Counted from the first letter of the stretch, positions 34,430 to 43,278 are shown. The stretch: DNA of 64,000 nt from Microbacterium sp. RU1D (GCF_900156435.1 NZ_FTPQ01000003.1:1-64000); one strand, 5' to 3'. The notes: generated by a model from the sequence alone, not told the origin. Made by a program: numbers and translations.

Positions 34430-35315
34430 ACGCCCGCGACGCCGGCACCACGACGCCGGCGTCGTGCAGCCGCCGCTGCGACTCCGCGGCATCCACGTAC
34501 TGAAGGGCGTCGCTGGCGGCCAGCGGCACGACCGAGTGGACGATGGTCTCGTCGTAGACGTGCACGAGGTTGAACCCCTGTGCGGCATCCTGCGGGCGGG
34601 TTCCCCCGACGGGCACCATGAGGTCCTGCGTGTAGCAGGTCGCCGAGGCCACCGACACGGGGATGCCCGCGAAGGTCGCGAACGTCGAGTAATGCAGGTG
34701 CCCCGCGAGAATCGCACGCACGTCGGATCCGCGCAGCACCTCCGCGAGGCTCCGCTGATCGCGCAGCTCCACCGATGCGGCGAGGTCGAGGACGCTCGGC
34801 ACGGGCGGGTGGTGCATCGCGAGGATCGTGCCCAGGGGTGCGGGGGTGGCGAGCACCTCGGCGAGCCAGCGCAACTGCTCGGAAGAGACCTCGCCGTGGT
34901 GGGCGCCCGGGACCGAGGTGTCGAGCGTCACGATGCGCAGGCCGTCGAACTCGTCGACACGGTCGACCGGGGCGGTCGGCTCGGCGGCGTCGCCGGGCAG
35001 CAGACGGGAGCGGAAGGCCGCGCGGTCGTCGTGGTTGCCCATCACCCAGACCACGCGCGTCTTCAGGCGCGCGGCGAGCGGCTCGACGAGGGCACGCACC
35101 CGGTCGTACGCGTCGGTCTCGCCGAAGTCGGCCAGATCGCCCGTGAACACGAGGGCATCGGGACGGATGCCGGAGGCATCGATCGACGCGACCGCGCGAG
35201 CCAGGTACGCCTCGGAGTCGACGTCGTCGTACAGCGGCGCACCGCCGGCACGGAGGTGGGTGTCGCTCAGGTGCAGCAGCACCCGTTCGGCGCGGGGGTA
35301 CTCGGCGTAGCGCAT
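34380..35315 (-). CDS. metallophosphoesterase of the CpdA/cyclic-nucleotide phosphodiesterase type
   Basis: This calcineurin-like phosphoesterase probably acts on a cyclic nucleotide or phosphodiester. The 311-residue product has the metal-site motifs LSDTHL, GDLAD, GNHDD, MHHPP and GHLHYS in the right order. GHLHYS and [15 protein letters not shown] resemble the CpdA-like group. Its 3' end overlaps the Stealth gene tail to tail (34380-34429). An upstream hairpin-rich gap separates it from rsmA. Confidence 0.88.
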   Translation of the reverse strand: MRYAEYPRAERVLLHLSDTHLRAGGAPLYDDVDSEAYLARAVASIDASGIRPDALVFTGDLADFGETDAYDRVRALVEPLAARLKTRVVWVMGNHDDRAAFRSRLLPGDAAEPTAPVDRVDEFDGLRIVTLDTSVPGAHHGEVSSEQLRWLAEVLATPAPLGTILAMHHPPVPSVLDLAASVELRDQRSLAEVLRGSDVRAILAGHLHYSTFATFAGIPVSVASATCYTQDLMVPVGGTRPQDAAQGFNLVHVYDETIVHSVVPLAASDALQYVDAAESQRRLHDAGVVVPASRAFSGPVSPPTTPLPILR

Positions 35316-35461
35316 CTCGTTCCTCTCGGGCCGTCGGATACGACCTCGTCACCGGCGTGATGCTCCCGGTCGGCTCGAAATGTTACCGGCATGTTTCGGG
35401 AACACGCGATGAACACGGCGAGAATTCGCTCGACGCTCGTCTCTCGACGCGACGAGCCGCC

Positions 35462-35519
35462 CGAGTCGCCAGGCATCGTCGCCTGGACGCAGCCCGAAGC
35501 GACGATTCTCGGCGACTCG
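35462..35519. repeat. long nested palindrome between rsmA and the phosphoesterase
   Basis: CGAGTCGCC (35462-35470) pairs with GGCGACTCG (35511-35519). Inside it ATCGTCGC (35475-35482) pairs with GCGACGAT (35499-35506), with symmetric 4-base internal loops and a 16-base apical loop. CCAGGC/GCCTGG nests as an alternative. A further CTCGTC/GACGAG arm pair lies just upstream (35436-35456). It lies about 20 bases past the rsmA stop and could end transcription. Confidence 0.7.
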
Positions 35520-35539
35520 CGCGGGGGTTGCGGCGGCGG

Positions 35540-36379
35540 TCAGGATGCCGCGATGCGGGCGTAGTCGTCGACGGTGAGCTGCTCGCCGCGCCGTGTCGGG
35601 TCCACCCCCGCGGCCTCCAGACGCTCCGACGCCTGGGCCGCCGTGCCACCCAGCACGCCCGCGAGCGCCTGCCGCAGCATCTTGCGGCGCTGCTGAAAGG
35701 CGGCATCCACGATCTGGAAGGTACGGAGCCGGTGCTCCTCGGTGCCGCGGGGCTCGGCATCCCGGTCGAAGGCGACCAGCACGCTGTCGACATTCGGCAC
35801 GGGCCAGAACACCTGACGCGACACGGTCCCGGCCAGGCGCCACGAGCCGTACCAGGCGGCCTTCACGCTCGGCGCGCCGTACACCTTCGACCCGGGAGGG
35901 GCAGCGAGGCGCTCCCCCACCTCCGCCTGCACCATGACGACGCCGCGGCGGAGGTACGGGAAGGTCTCGAGGAAGTGCAGCAGCACCGGCACCGACACGT
36001 TGTACGGCAGGTTGGCGACCAGCACGCTCGGCTCGCCCGGCAGCGCGTCGACGCGCAGCGCGTCGGCGTCGATGACCTGGAGGCGCCCATCGGGCACGTC
36101 GTGCGTGGCCGCCGTGGCGGGCAGGCGCTCGGCGAGGCGGTGATCGATCTCGACGGCGACGACCGAGGCGCCGGTCTCGAGGATCGCCAGGGTGAGGGAT
36201 CCGAGGCCTGGCCCGATCTCGACCACCCGATCGGATGCCGTGACCCGGGCCGCCTGGACGATCTTGCGCACCGTGTTGGCATCGACGACGAAGTTCTGCC
36301 CGAGCTTCTTGGTGGGGGTCACGTCGAGGTCGGCGGCGAGCCGACGGATCTCGGCGGCACCGAGGAGGGAAACGGGCAT
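35540..36379 (-). CDS. rsmA: 16S rRNA dimethyladenosine transferase RsmA (KsgA)
   Basis: It dimethylates the two adjacent adenosines near the 3' end of 16S rRNA during 30S maturation. The 279-residue product shows the KKLGQNFVVD start, the SAM motif VVEIGPGLGSLT, VVAVEIDHRLA and the catalytic NLPYNVS motif. The ATG at 36379 gives MPVSLLGAAEIRRL; the longer upstream frame is unlikely because no family homology begins earlier. Its transcript direction follows the tatD-rsmA-ispE chain. Confidence 0.95.
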   Translation of the reverse strand: MPVSLLGAAEIRRLAADLDVTPTKKLGQNFVVDANTVRKIVQAARVTASDRVVEIGPGLGSLTLAILETGASVVAVEIDHRLAERLPATAATHDVPDGRLQVIDADALRVDALPGEPSVLVANLPYNVSVPVLLHFLETFPYLRRGVVMVQAEVGERLAAPPGSKVYGAPSVKAAWYGSWRLAGTVSRQVFWPVPNVDSVLVAFDRDAEPRGTEEHRLRTFQIVDAAFQQRRKMLRQALAGVLGGTAAQASERLEAAGVDPTRRGEQLTVDDYARIAAS

Positions 36380-36433
36380 TGTTCCACTGTAGTCAGGGCT
36401 CCGCCAGAACCCTTGCTGCGAGCGAGCCGGGAG

Positions 36434-36439
36434 TAGCGT
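36434..36439 (+). promoter_or_regulatory. -10 element of a likely leaderless promoter for the sugar porter
   Basis: TAGCGT lies exactly six bases before the GTG at 36446, the same spacing seen at 3968 and 22557. No ribosome binding site is visible. Confidence 0.45.
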
Positions 36440-36445
36440 GATCGG

Positions 36446-37906
36446 GTGAGTCAAACGCAGTCCATCCCCGCAAACGCCTTCACCCTGCGAAGCCCCTACG
36501 GGCGACGAGCCGTCGGCCTCTCGGTCGCGGCGGCGGTTGGCGGCTTCCTCTTCGGATTCGACTCCTCCGTCATCAACGGTGCTGTCGACGCGGTCGAGGG
36601 CAACTTCGAGCTGACCCAGGTGCTGACCGGCTTCGTCGTGGCCGTGGCGCTGCTGGGCTGCGCCGTCGGCGCGGTCGTGGCGGGCGCCCTGTCGGACCGC
36701 TGGGGCCGCCTCAAGGTCATGCTGCTGGGCGCGGTGCTGTTCTTCGTCTCGTCGATCGGCGCCGCTCTCACCTTCAGCGTCCCCGACCTGATCCTCTGGC
36801 GCGTCATGAGCGGCCTCGGCATCGGCATCGCCTCGGTGGTCGCCCCCGCGTACATCGCGGAAGTCGCCCCGCGCCAGATCCGCGGCTCACTCGCGTCGCT
36901 GCAGCAGCTCGCGATCACGCTCGGCATCTTCGGCGCCCTGCTCTCCGACGCCCTGCTCGCCAACTCGGCCGGCGGTGCCGCCAACCAGCTCTGGCTGGGC
37001 CTGGAGGCCTGGCGCTGGATGTTCCTGGTCGGAGTCATCCCCGCCGCGGTCTACGGCATCCTGTCGTTCACCGTTCCGGAGTCGCCGCGGTACCTGCTGG
37101 CGAAGGGCAAGCGCGACGAGGCGAAGGCCATCTTCGCGCGGCTGGTTCCGCCCGCCGACCTCGACAAGACGATGAACGAGCTGTCGAACACGATCGAGGC
37201 CGACCGCAAGAACAAGAACGTTTCGCTGCGCGGCCCCGTGCTCGGCCTTCAGGGCATCGTGTGGACGGGCATCCTGCTGTCGGTGTTCCAGCAGTTCGTC
37301 GGCATCAACGTGATCTTCTACTACTCCACGACCCTGTGGAAGGCCGTCGGCTTCGACGAGAGCAACTCGCTGCTCATCTCGGTCATCACCTCGGTCACCA
37401 ACGTCGTCGTGACCTTCGTCGCGATCTTCCTCGTCGACCGGGTGGGCCGCAAGCCGATCCTCATCACCGGCTCGCTGCTGATGACCCTGTCGCTGGGCGC
37501 GATGGCCCTGTCGTTCGCCTTCGCCACCGGTTCGGGCCAGGACGTCTCGCTCCCCGCCCCGTGGGGCTCGGTCGCCCTGGTGGCCGCGAACGTGTTCGTG
37601 GTCGGATTCGGCGCCTCGTGGGGACCGCTCGTGTGGGTGCTGCTCGGCGAGATCTTCCCGAGCCGCATCCGCGGCAAGGCCCTCGGCGTCGCGGCCGGTG
37701 CCCAGTGGATCGCCAACTTCGCCATCACGGTGTCGTTCCCGGCGATGTCGAGCTGGTCGCTGCCCCTCACCTACGGCATGTACGCCCTCTTCGCGGCCCT
37801 GTCGTTCGTCTACGTGCTGCTGCGCATCCCCGAGACCAAGGGGATGGAACTCGAGCAGACCGAGACGCTGTTCGTGAAGAAGGCGAAGGCGAAGGCGAAG
37901 GCCTGA
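36446..37906 (+). CDS. sugar porter family MFS transporter
   Basis: This is a proton-coupled or facilitated hexose/pentose/polyol importer of the inner membrane. The 486-residue product has about 12 membrane spans and sugar-porter signatures: DSSVINGAV in the first span, DRWGRLKV and DRVGRKPI, PESPRYLL, QQFVGINVIFYYSTTLWKA and PETKGMELEQ. The C-terminal tail ends in a KKAKAKAKA run from a GCGAAG tandem repeat. The start is a GTG six bases after a TAGCGT box. The substrate is not evident; xylose, glucose or inositol are the usual ones. Confidence 0.9.
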   Translation: MSQTQSIPANAFTLRSPYGRRAVGLSVAAAVGGFLFGFDSSVINGAVDAVEGNFELTQVLTGFVVAVALLGCAVGAVVAGALSDRWGRLKVMLLGAVLFFVSSIGAALTFSVPDLILWRVMSGLGIGIASVVAPAYIAEVAPRQIRGSLASLQQLAITLGIFGALLSDALLANSAGGAANQLWLGLEAWRWMFLVGVIPAAVYGILSFTVPESPRYLLAKGKRDEAKAIFARLVPPADLDKTMNELSNTIEADRKNKNVSLRGPVLGLQGIVWTGILLSVFQQFVGINVIFYYSTTLWKAVGFDESNSLLISVITSVTNVVVTFVAIFLVDRVGRKPILITGSLLMTLSLGAMALSFAFATGSGQDVSLPAPWGSVALVAANVFVVGFGASWGPLVWVLLGEIFPSRIRGKALGVAAGAQWIANFAITVSFPAMSSWSLPLTYGMYALFAALSFVYVLLRIPETKGMELEQTETLFVKKAKAKAKA

Positions 37907-37930
37907 GCCCCTCGGTCTGAGACCGGATGC

Positions 37931-37967
37931 CGAGAGGCCGGCGCCCCGCGGGGGTGCCGGCCTCTCG
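37931..37967 (+). terminator. terminator after the sugar porter
   Basis: CGAGAGGCCGGC (37931-37942) and GCCGGCCTCTCG (37956-37967) form a perfect 12-bp stem, 24 bases past the sugar porter stop. Confidence 0.8.
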
Positions 37968-38095
37968 TGCGTCTGCGCCGGCCGTGGCGCTCAGAACCTG
38001 CGCGATCCGCACAACCTCAGCGGCATCCGCGCCCTCCCGGCGGAGGATGCGCGAATCACCGAGGATGCGCGAGAAGCGCGCGTGCGCCGGCGGGG

Positions 38096-39169
38096 TCAGT
38101 CCTCGAACGCGCCGTAGACGCGCAACGTGTTCGCGGCGACCTGGGCCGCGAGCTCGTCGGCGTCCGCGTTCAGCTCCGCTGCGAGGAAACGCAGCGTCAC
38201 CGGGATGAGATACGGGGCGTTCGGGCGACCGCGGTAGGGCACCGGGGTGAGGAACGGGGCGTCGGTCTCGACGAGGATCCGGTCGCGTGGGGTGACGGCG
38301 AGGGCATCGCGCAGGTTCTGCGCGTTCTTGAACGTGACGTTGCCTGCGAACGACAGGTAGTACCCGCGGTCAGCGGCGATACGGGCCATGTCGGCGTCGC
38401 CGGAGAAGCAGTGGAACACCGTCTTGTCGGGGGCGCCGACGCGCTCGAGCGTCTCGAGCACCGCCTCGTGGGCGTCGCGGTCGTGGATCTGCATCGCGAT
38501 CCCGTGTTTCTTCGCCAGCGCGATGTGCGCCTCGAACGAGCGGATCTGGGCAGGGATGCCGTCGGCCTCGGTGCGGAAGAAGTCGAGGCCCGTCTCGCCG
38601 ATGGCGCGAACCCGCGGCTCGGCCGCGAGCTCGTCGATGACCGCGATCGCGGCATCCAGTTCTCCGGCCCGCTCGTACACGGGAGCCTCGTTGGGATGGA
38701 TCGCCACGGCGGCCAGCACGCGCGGGTGCGAGCGCGCGGCCCACGCCGACCAGCGCGAGGAGTCGACGTCACCGCCGGCTTGCACGACGCCGTGGACGCC
38801 GACCGCCAGGGCGCGCTCGAGCTGCTCGTCGAGCGACAACCCGGTCTCGCCGTCCTCGATCTCGAGGTGCGTGTGGTTGTCGTACACCGGGATGCCGAGC
38901 GGCTCGGGTGCCGGGGGGTAGCTGACGTCGCGCCGCCCGTCGGTGGAACGCTCGCGGACGTACTGGCTGGGGTCGCCGCCGTCGATCGTGCCGCGGGGGC
39001 GCTCGACCGGGGCCGAACCGGCGGCGGGCCGGGCATCGGACCCCGGGACGGGCTCGGCGTCCGCCACGTGCGCAGGGGTCGGCGCGCCGGCCGCGTGCGC
39101 CGGCGTCGCTGCGGCGGCGGCCGCGGTGCCGTCGACGGGCCCCGGCCCCGCGGCGGACACCGGCGTCAC
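38096..39169 (-). CDS. tatD: TatD-family metal-dependent deoxyribonuclease
   Basis: TatD is a cytosolic metal-dependent hydrolase/DNase linked to DNA quality control. The GTG at 39169 overlaps the metG stop as GTGA, giving 357 residues. The first ~95 are an Ala/Pro/Val-rich low-complexity stretch absent from typical family members. The catalytic core follows: DNHTHLEIED, AIGETGLDFFR, IHDRDAH, HCFSGD and VETDAPFLTPVPYRG. A later start near the STDGRRDVSYPP segment would give a usual-length protein, but no clear RBS supports one. Confidence 0.9.
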   Translation of the reverse strand: MTPVSAAGPGPVDGTAAAAAATPAHAAGAPTPAHVADAEPVPGSDARPAAGSAPVERPRGTIDGGDPSQYVRERSTDGRRDVSYPPAPEPLGIPVYDNHTHLEIEDGETGLSLDEQLERALAVGVHGVVQAGGDVDSSRWSAWAARSHPRVLAAVAIHPNEAPVYERAGELDAAIAVIDELAAEPRVRAIGETGLDFFRTEADGIPAQIRSFEAHIALAKKHGIAMQIHDRDAHEAVLETLERVGAPDKTVFHCFSGDADMARIAADRGYYLSFAGNVTFKNAQNLRDALAVTPRDRILVETDAPFLTPVPYRGRPNAPYLIPVTLRFLAAELNADADELAAQVAANTLRVYGAFED

Positions 39170-40740
39170 GCCTGCTCGACGCGGGGGAACAGCGGCGACA
39201 ACGCCGCCACCGACGACCCGGGGCGCAGCACGCCCCACGCGCCGGCCTCGCGGATCGGCTGGTCGGCGAGGGCGCCGAGCGACTCCTCCGCGCCGAGCGC
39301 GACCCACAGCTTCGCCGTCGACTCGGGCATGACCGGCGACAGCAGCACCGCGAGGGCGCGCAGGCCCTCGGCCGCGGTGTAGAGCACCGTGCCGAGACGC
39401 TCGCGCTGAGCCTCATCCTTCGCCAACGCCCACGGCTCGTTCTCGGTGATGTACCCGTTCAGCGCGTCGACGATGGTCCAGATCGCCGCGATCGCCTCGT
39501 CGATGCGGAACCGCTCGATGGCGGCGTCGGCGGTGGTCGCGGCATCCGCCACCACCTTCTGGATCGCGAGGTCGAGCTCGGTCGACGCGCCGGCAGTCGG
39601 GACAACGCCCTCGAAGTACTTCGAGATCATCGCAACCGTGCGCGAGGCCAGGTTGCCGAACCCGTTCGCGAGCTCCGCCTGGTAGCGGGCCGACAGGTCC
39701 TCCCACGAGAAGGAGCCGTCCTGCCCGAACGCGATGGCCGAGAGGAAGTAGAAGCGGTAGGCGTCGGAGCCGAACACGTCGGTGATCTCGGTGGGGGCGA
39801 TCCCGGTGAGCTTCGACTTCGACATCTTCTCGCCACCGACGAGCAGCCAGCCGTGGGCGAAGACCCCGCGGGGCACGTCGAGCCCGGCGGCCATGAGCAT
39901 GGCCGGCCAGATGACCGCGTGGAAGCGGAGGATGTCTTTCCCGACGACGTGGAACGCCGGCCACCGGCGCTCGAACTCCGCGGGATCGGTGCCGTAGCCC
40001 ACGGCGGTGGCGTAGTTCAGCAGGGCGTCGACCCACACGTAGATGACGTGCGAAGGATCCCACGGGACGGTGATGCCCCAGTCGAACGCCGAGCGCGAGA
40101 TCGAGAGGTCTTTGAGGCCGCTCCGCACGAACGAGACGACCTCGTTGCGCGCCGACTCCGGTCGCACGAAGTCGGGTTCGGTCTTGTAGAGCTCGAGCAG
40201 GCGGTCCTGGAACTCGCTGAGCTTGAAAAAGTAGTTCTTCTCCTGCAGCAGCTCGAGGGGCTTGGAGTGGATGGCGCACACCTTGAGGCCCTCGAAGGGA
40301 CCGGTGCCGTCGACGATCTCGGCCTCGGGCTTGAACTCCTCGCAGCCCACGCAATACAGCGCCTCGTACTCGCCCGCGTAGATGTACCCGCGGTCGTAGA
40401 GCGCCTTCACGAACTCCTGCACGCGCTCCTCGTGGCGTTGCTGCGTCGTGCGGATGAAGTCGTCGTTGGCGACGTCGAGCGTCTCGAGCAGCGGGAACCA
40501 CGACTCGGTCACGAGCTTGTCGACCCACTCCTGGGGGGTGACGCCGTTCGCGGCGGCCGCGCGGAGCATCTTCTGTCCGTGCTCGTCGGTGCCGGTCAGC
40601 ATCCAGGTGTCGTCGCCCGCCTGACGGTGCCAGCGCGCGAGCGTGTCGACGGCCACCGTCGTGTACCCGTGCCCGATGTGGGGCAGATCGCTGGGGTAGT
40701 AGATCGGCGTCGTGATGTAGAAGGATCGGCCGGAAGTCAC
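39166..40740 (-). CDS. metG: methionyl-tRNA synthetase
   Basis: It charges tRNA-Met. The 524-residue product has the class I signatures PHIGHGYTT (HIGH-type, about 20-28) and GEKMSKSKL (KMSKS), a zinc-knuckle region CVGCEEF followed later by CAIH, and an alpha-helical anticodon-binding end. The short length without a C-terminal tRNA-binding domain is usual in actinobacteria. It starts with GTG at 40740. The upstream gap holds a palindromic element after rsmI. Confidence 0.96.
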   Translation of the reverse strand: MTSGRSFYITTPIYYPSDLPHIGHGYTTVAVDTLARWHRQAGDDTWMLTGTDEHGQKMLRAAAANGVTPQEWVDKLVTESWFPLLETLDVANDDFIRTTQQRHEERVQEFVKALYDRGYIYAGEYEALYCVGCEEFKPEAEIVDGTGPFEGLKVCAIHSKPLELLQEKNYFFKLSEFQDRLLELYKTEPDFVRPESARNEVVSFVRSGLKDLSISRSAFDWGITVPWDPSHVIYVWVDALLNYATAVGYGTDPAEFERRWPAFHVVGKDILRFHAVIWPAMLMAAGLDVPRGVFAHGWLLVGGEKMSKSKLTGIAPTEITDVFGSDAYRFYFLSAIAFGQDGSFSWEDLSARYQAELANGFGNLASRTVAMISKYFEGVVPTAGASTELDLAIQKVVADAATTADAAIERFRIDEAIAAIWTIVDALNGYITENEPWALAKDEAQRERLGTVLYTAAEGLRALAVLLSPVMPESTAKLWVALGAEESLGALADQPIREAGAWGVLRPGSSVAALSPLFPRVEQA

Positions 40741-40801
40741 CTGGAGATTCTACGGGGAGGCTCCGACACGGCCGACCGTATGTCGCCTTCGAGCCGCCGG
40801 G

Positions 40802-40867
40802 GCGCGTGAGGGGTCGGAAAGTGTCGCCTGGAAGCGCGCCAGGCGACAATTCCTGACCTCTCACGCG
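40802..40867. repeat. ~65-bp palindromic element, copy A (between rsmI and metG)
   Basis: Outer arms GCGCGTGAG (40802-40810) and CTCACGCGC (ending at about 40868) enclose GGTC/GACC. The inner arms TGTCGCCTGG and CCAGGCGACA are perfect, with loop AAGCGCG. The whole forms a near-continuous stem of about 30 bp. It abuts the rsmI stop and shares both arm sets with the element at 60434-60498. Confidence 0.8.
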
Positions 40868-41686
40868 CTAGCGGCGCACGGCGAGAGCGGCTTGGTACAG
40901 CTCGCGCGAGGAGTGCCCGGTCTGCGACGACACCTCGGCCGCGGCCTCCTTGAGCCGCGCGCCGCCGCGCACGAGCTCGAGCGTCTGGGTCACGGCATCC
41001 GGGAACGCCACCTCCCGGGCGGAGGCGCCGCCCACGACGATCGCGATCTCGCCGCGGACGCCCTCGGCCGCCCACGCGGCGAGCTCGGCGAGCGTTCCGC
41101 GCTTGACCTCTTCGTAGAGCTTGGTCAGCTCGCGACAGACGGCGGCGGGACGGTCGGCGCCGAACGCACGTGCGAGGTCGTCGAGAGTGGATGCCAACCG
41201 CGACGGCGACTCGAAGAAGACGAGGGTCCGCTCCTCCGACGCGAGCTGCGCGAAGGCCTTGCGGCGCTCGCCGGGCTTGCGGCGGGGGAAGCCCTCGAAG
41301 GCGAAGCGGTCGGTGGGCAGGCCCGCCACGGCGAGGGCGGTGACGACGGCGCTGGGCCCGGGAAGAGCCGTCACGGTGACGCCCGCGGCCGCGGCGGCGG
41401 CGACGAGACCGAACCCGGGGTCGCTCACGGTCGGCATACCCGCGTCGCTCAGCACGAGGAGATCGTCGTCGCGCGCGAGTTCGACGAGCTCGGCGGCGCG
41501 CTCCTTCTCGTTGTGGTCGTGCAAGGCGATCAGGCGCGGGCGATTGGCCACGCCGAGGCCGGCGAGCAGGCGCTGCGTCGTGCGGGTGTCCTCCGCGGCG
41601 ACGACGGTCGCGTTCTCGAGCGCTTCGACCAGGCGCCGCGAGGCATCACCCAGGTTGCCGATGGGGGTCGCCGCGAGGATGATCAC
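40868..41686 (-). CDS. rsmI: 16S rRNA (cytidine-1402-2'-O)-methyltransferase
   Basis: It methylates the ribose of C1402 in 16S rRNA. The 272-residue product has AATPIGNLGDAS at the N-terminus, AEDTRTTQRLL, LSDAGMPTVSDPG, LPGPSAVVTAL and FFESPSRL, all RsmI landmarks. It starts with GTG at 41686, 23 bases from the divergent PMT start; this divergent pair is characteristic of actinobacteria. The palindromic element follows immediately. Confidence 0.95.
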   Translation of the reverse strand: MIILAATPIGNLGDASRRLVEALENATVVAAEDTRTTQRLLAGLGVANRPRLIALHDHNEKERAAELVELARDDDLLVLSDAGMPTVSDPGFGLVAAAAAAGVTVTALPGPSAVVTALAVAGLPTDRFAFEGFPRRKPGERRKAFAQLASEERTLVFFESPSRLASTLDDLARAFGADRPAAVCRELTKLYEEVKRGTLAELAAWAAEGVRGEIAIVVGGASAREVAFPDAVTQTLELVRGGARLKEAAAEVSSQTGHSSRELYQAALAVRR

Positions 41687-41696
41687 CGTTCCACCT

Positions 41697-41702
41697 TAGG
41701 CT
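41697..41702 (+). promoter_or_regulatory. -10 element of a likely leaderless promoter for pmt
   Basis: TAGGCT lies seven bases before the GTG at 41710, within the 23-base gap to divergent rsmI. The gap is too short for a conventional leader with a ribosome binding site. Confidence 0.5.
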
Positions 41703-41709
41703 GGGGGCC

Positions 41710-43278
41710 GTGAGCACAGCCGTCTCCCCCCTGCTCCCGGACGAGCAGACGCGACTCGATCGCTGGCGCGACGCTCTGCTGGCCACCCCCCGCGGCATGC
41801 GGCTCTGGCGGTGGCTCGCTCCGGCCCTCGTGACCCTCGTCGCCGCCGTGCTGCGCCTCGTCGACATCGGCAACCCGCATCAGTTGGTGTTCGACGAGAC
41901 GTACTACGTGAAAGACGCCTGGAGCCAGTGGGTGCTCGGCTTCCCCTCGACGTGGCCCGACGACGCCGACGCGAGCTTCGCCGCCGGCGACACCGACGTG
42001 TTCACCGGCATCGGCAGCTATGTCGTGCACCCCCCGCTCGGTCGCATCCTGATCGGTGCGGGCATGGCGCTGCTCGGCCCCGACTCAGCCACCGGCTGGC
42101 GTATCTCGGCCGCCGTCATCGGCACGGCGACGGTGCTGGCGATCTACCTCTTCGCGCGGACGCTCACCCGATCGATCCCGCTGGCCACCGTGGCATCCGG
42201 TCTCTTCGCGATCGACGGCCTCGGCATCGTTCTGAGCCGCATCGCACTTCTCGACATCTTCCTGACGTTCTTCGTCGTGCTGACGTTCTGGTTCGTCGCC
42301 CTCGACCATCGACGTTCCGGCGAGAGGCTCGCCGCGGTCGCCGCCGCACGAAGGATCGAGAACCCGATGTGGGGGCCGATCCTCTGGAACCGCCCGTGGC
42401 TGATCGCCGCAGGTGCCGCCGCGGGCGCCGCCACCGCCGTGAAGTGGTCGGGCCTGTACGTGCTCGCCGCGGTCGGTGTCTACGCCGTGATCACCGACGC
42501 GCTCGCGCGCCGCCGCGCCGGGGTCGTGCAGTGGCCGGTGGATGCCGTGCGTCAGGGTCTCGCCTCGTTCGTGCTGCTCGTGCCGGTGGCAGCCGTCGTG
42601 TACCTCGCGAGCTGGTCGGGGTGGCTGTTCACCACCGGCGGGTACAAGCGCGGGACCCCCGTGGATGCGACGGGCTTCTGGGCGTGGGTTCCCGAGCCGC
42701 TGCAGCGGTTGTGGGCGTACCACCAGGAGATGTACGCCTTCCACGTCGGCCTCGTCACCCCGCACAGCTACGCGAGCCCCGCGTGGCAGTGGCCGCTGCT
42801 CATCCGCCCCACCTCGATGTACTGGCGCCAGGACGACGCGGGTGTGAACGGCTGCGCCCTGCCCACGGGATGCACCGAGGCGATCTCGAGCATCGCCAAC
42901 CCGATCATCTGGTGGGCCGGGGTCGCGGCATCCCTCTTCCTGCTGGTGCGCTTCGTCATGGTGCGCGACGGGCGCTACGCACTCGTGCTGACGGGTCTGG
43001 CGGCGACGTACGTGCCGTGGCTGCTCTACCCCGAGCGCACGATCTTCCAGTTCTACACGGTCGCGATGCTGCCCTTCCTCGTGCTCGCGCTCGCCTTCAC
43101 GCTGCGTGAGATCACGCGGGGCGTACGCGGCGCCTCCCGCGCGAGCGGGCAGCTCGTCGTCCTGGCGTTCCTCGCGCTGTGCGTCGTCGTCTCGGCCTTC
43201 TGGTACCCGGTGTGGGCCGGTCTGCCGGTGCCGTACGAATTCTGGCGCCTGCACAACTGGCTGCCCACCTGGATCTGA
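41710..43278 (+). CDS. pmt: polyprenol-phosphate-mannose--protein mannosyltransferase (PMT, GT39)
   Basis: It O-mannosylates Ser/Thr residues of secreted proteins at the outer face of the membrane. The 522-residue product has about ten membrane spans, the catalytic acidic motif VFDETYYVKDAW early, and an extracytoplasmic loop HPPLGRILIGAG. A SWVPE-like FWAWVPEPLQRLWAYHQEMYAFH segment and the C-terminal WYPVWAGL, PYEFWRLHNWLPTWI follow. It is divergent from rsmI, as in many actinobacteria. Confidence 0.93.
   Translation: MSTAVSPLLPDEQTRLDRWRDALLATPRGMRLWRWLAPALVTLVAAVLRLVDIGNPHQLVFDETYYVKDAWSQWVLGFPSTWPDDADASFAAGDTDVFTGIGSYVVHPPLGRILIGAGMALLGPDSATGWRISAAVIGTATVLAIYLFARTLTRSIPLATVASGLFAIDGLGIVLSRIALLDIFLTFFVVLTFWFVALDHRRSGERLAAVAAARRIENPMWGPILWNRPWLIAAGAAAGAATAVKWSGLYVLAAVGVYAVITDALARRRAGVVQWPVDAVRQGLASFVLLVPVAAVVYLASWSGWLFTTGGYKRGTPVDATGFWAWVPEPLQRLWAYHQEMYAFHVGLVTPHSYASPAWQWPLLIRPTSMYWRQDDAGVNGCALPTGCTEAISSIANPIIWWAGVAASLFLLVRFVMVRDGRYALVLTGLAATYVPWLLYPERTIFQFYTVAMLPFLVLALAFTLREITRGVRGASRASGQLVVLAFLALCVVVSAFWYPVWAGLPVPYEFWRLHNWLPTWI

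Noticed and set aside
37880..37906. GCGAAG tandem repeat as a possible CRISPR or microsatellite element
   Set aside because: It is a few repeats encoding the KKAKAKAKA tail of the sugar porter; ordinary slippage.
40290..40320. TCGAAGGGACCGGTGCC within metG resembling the REP-like repeat
   Set aside because: Only a partial match, fully explained by the conserved metG coding sequence; no palindromic ends.
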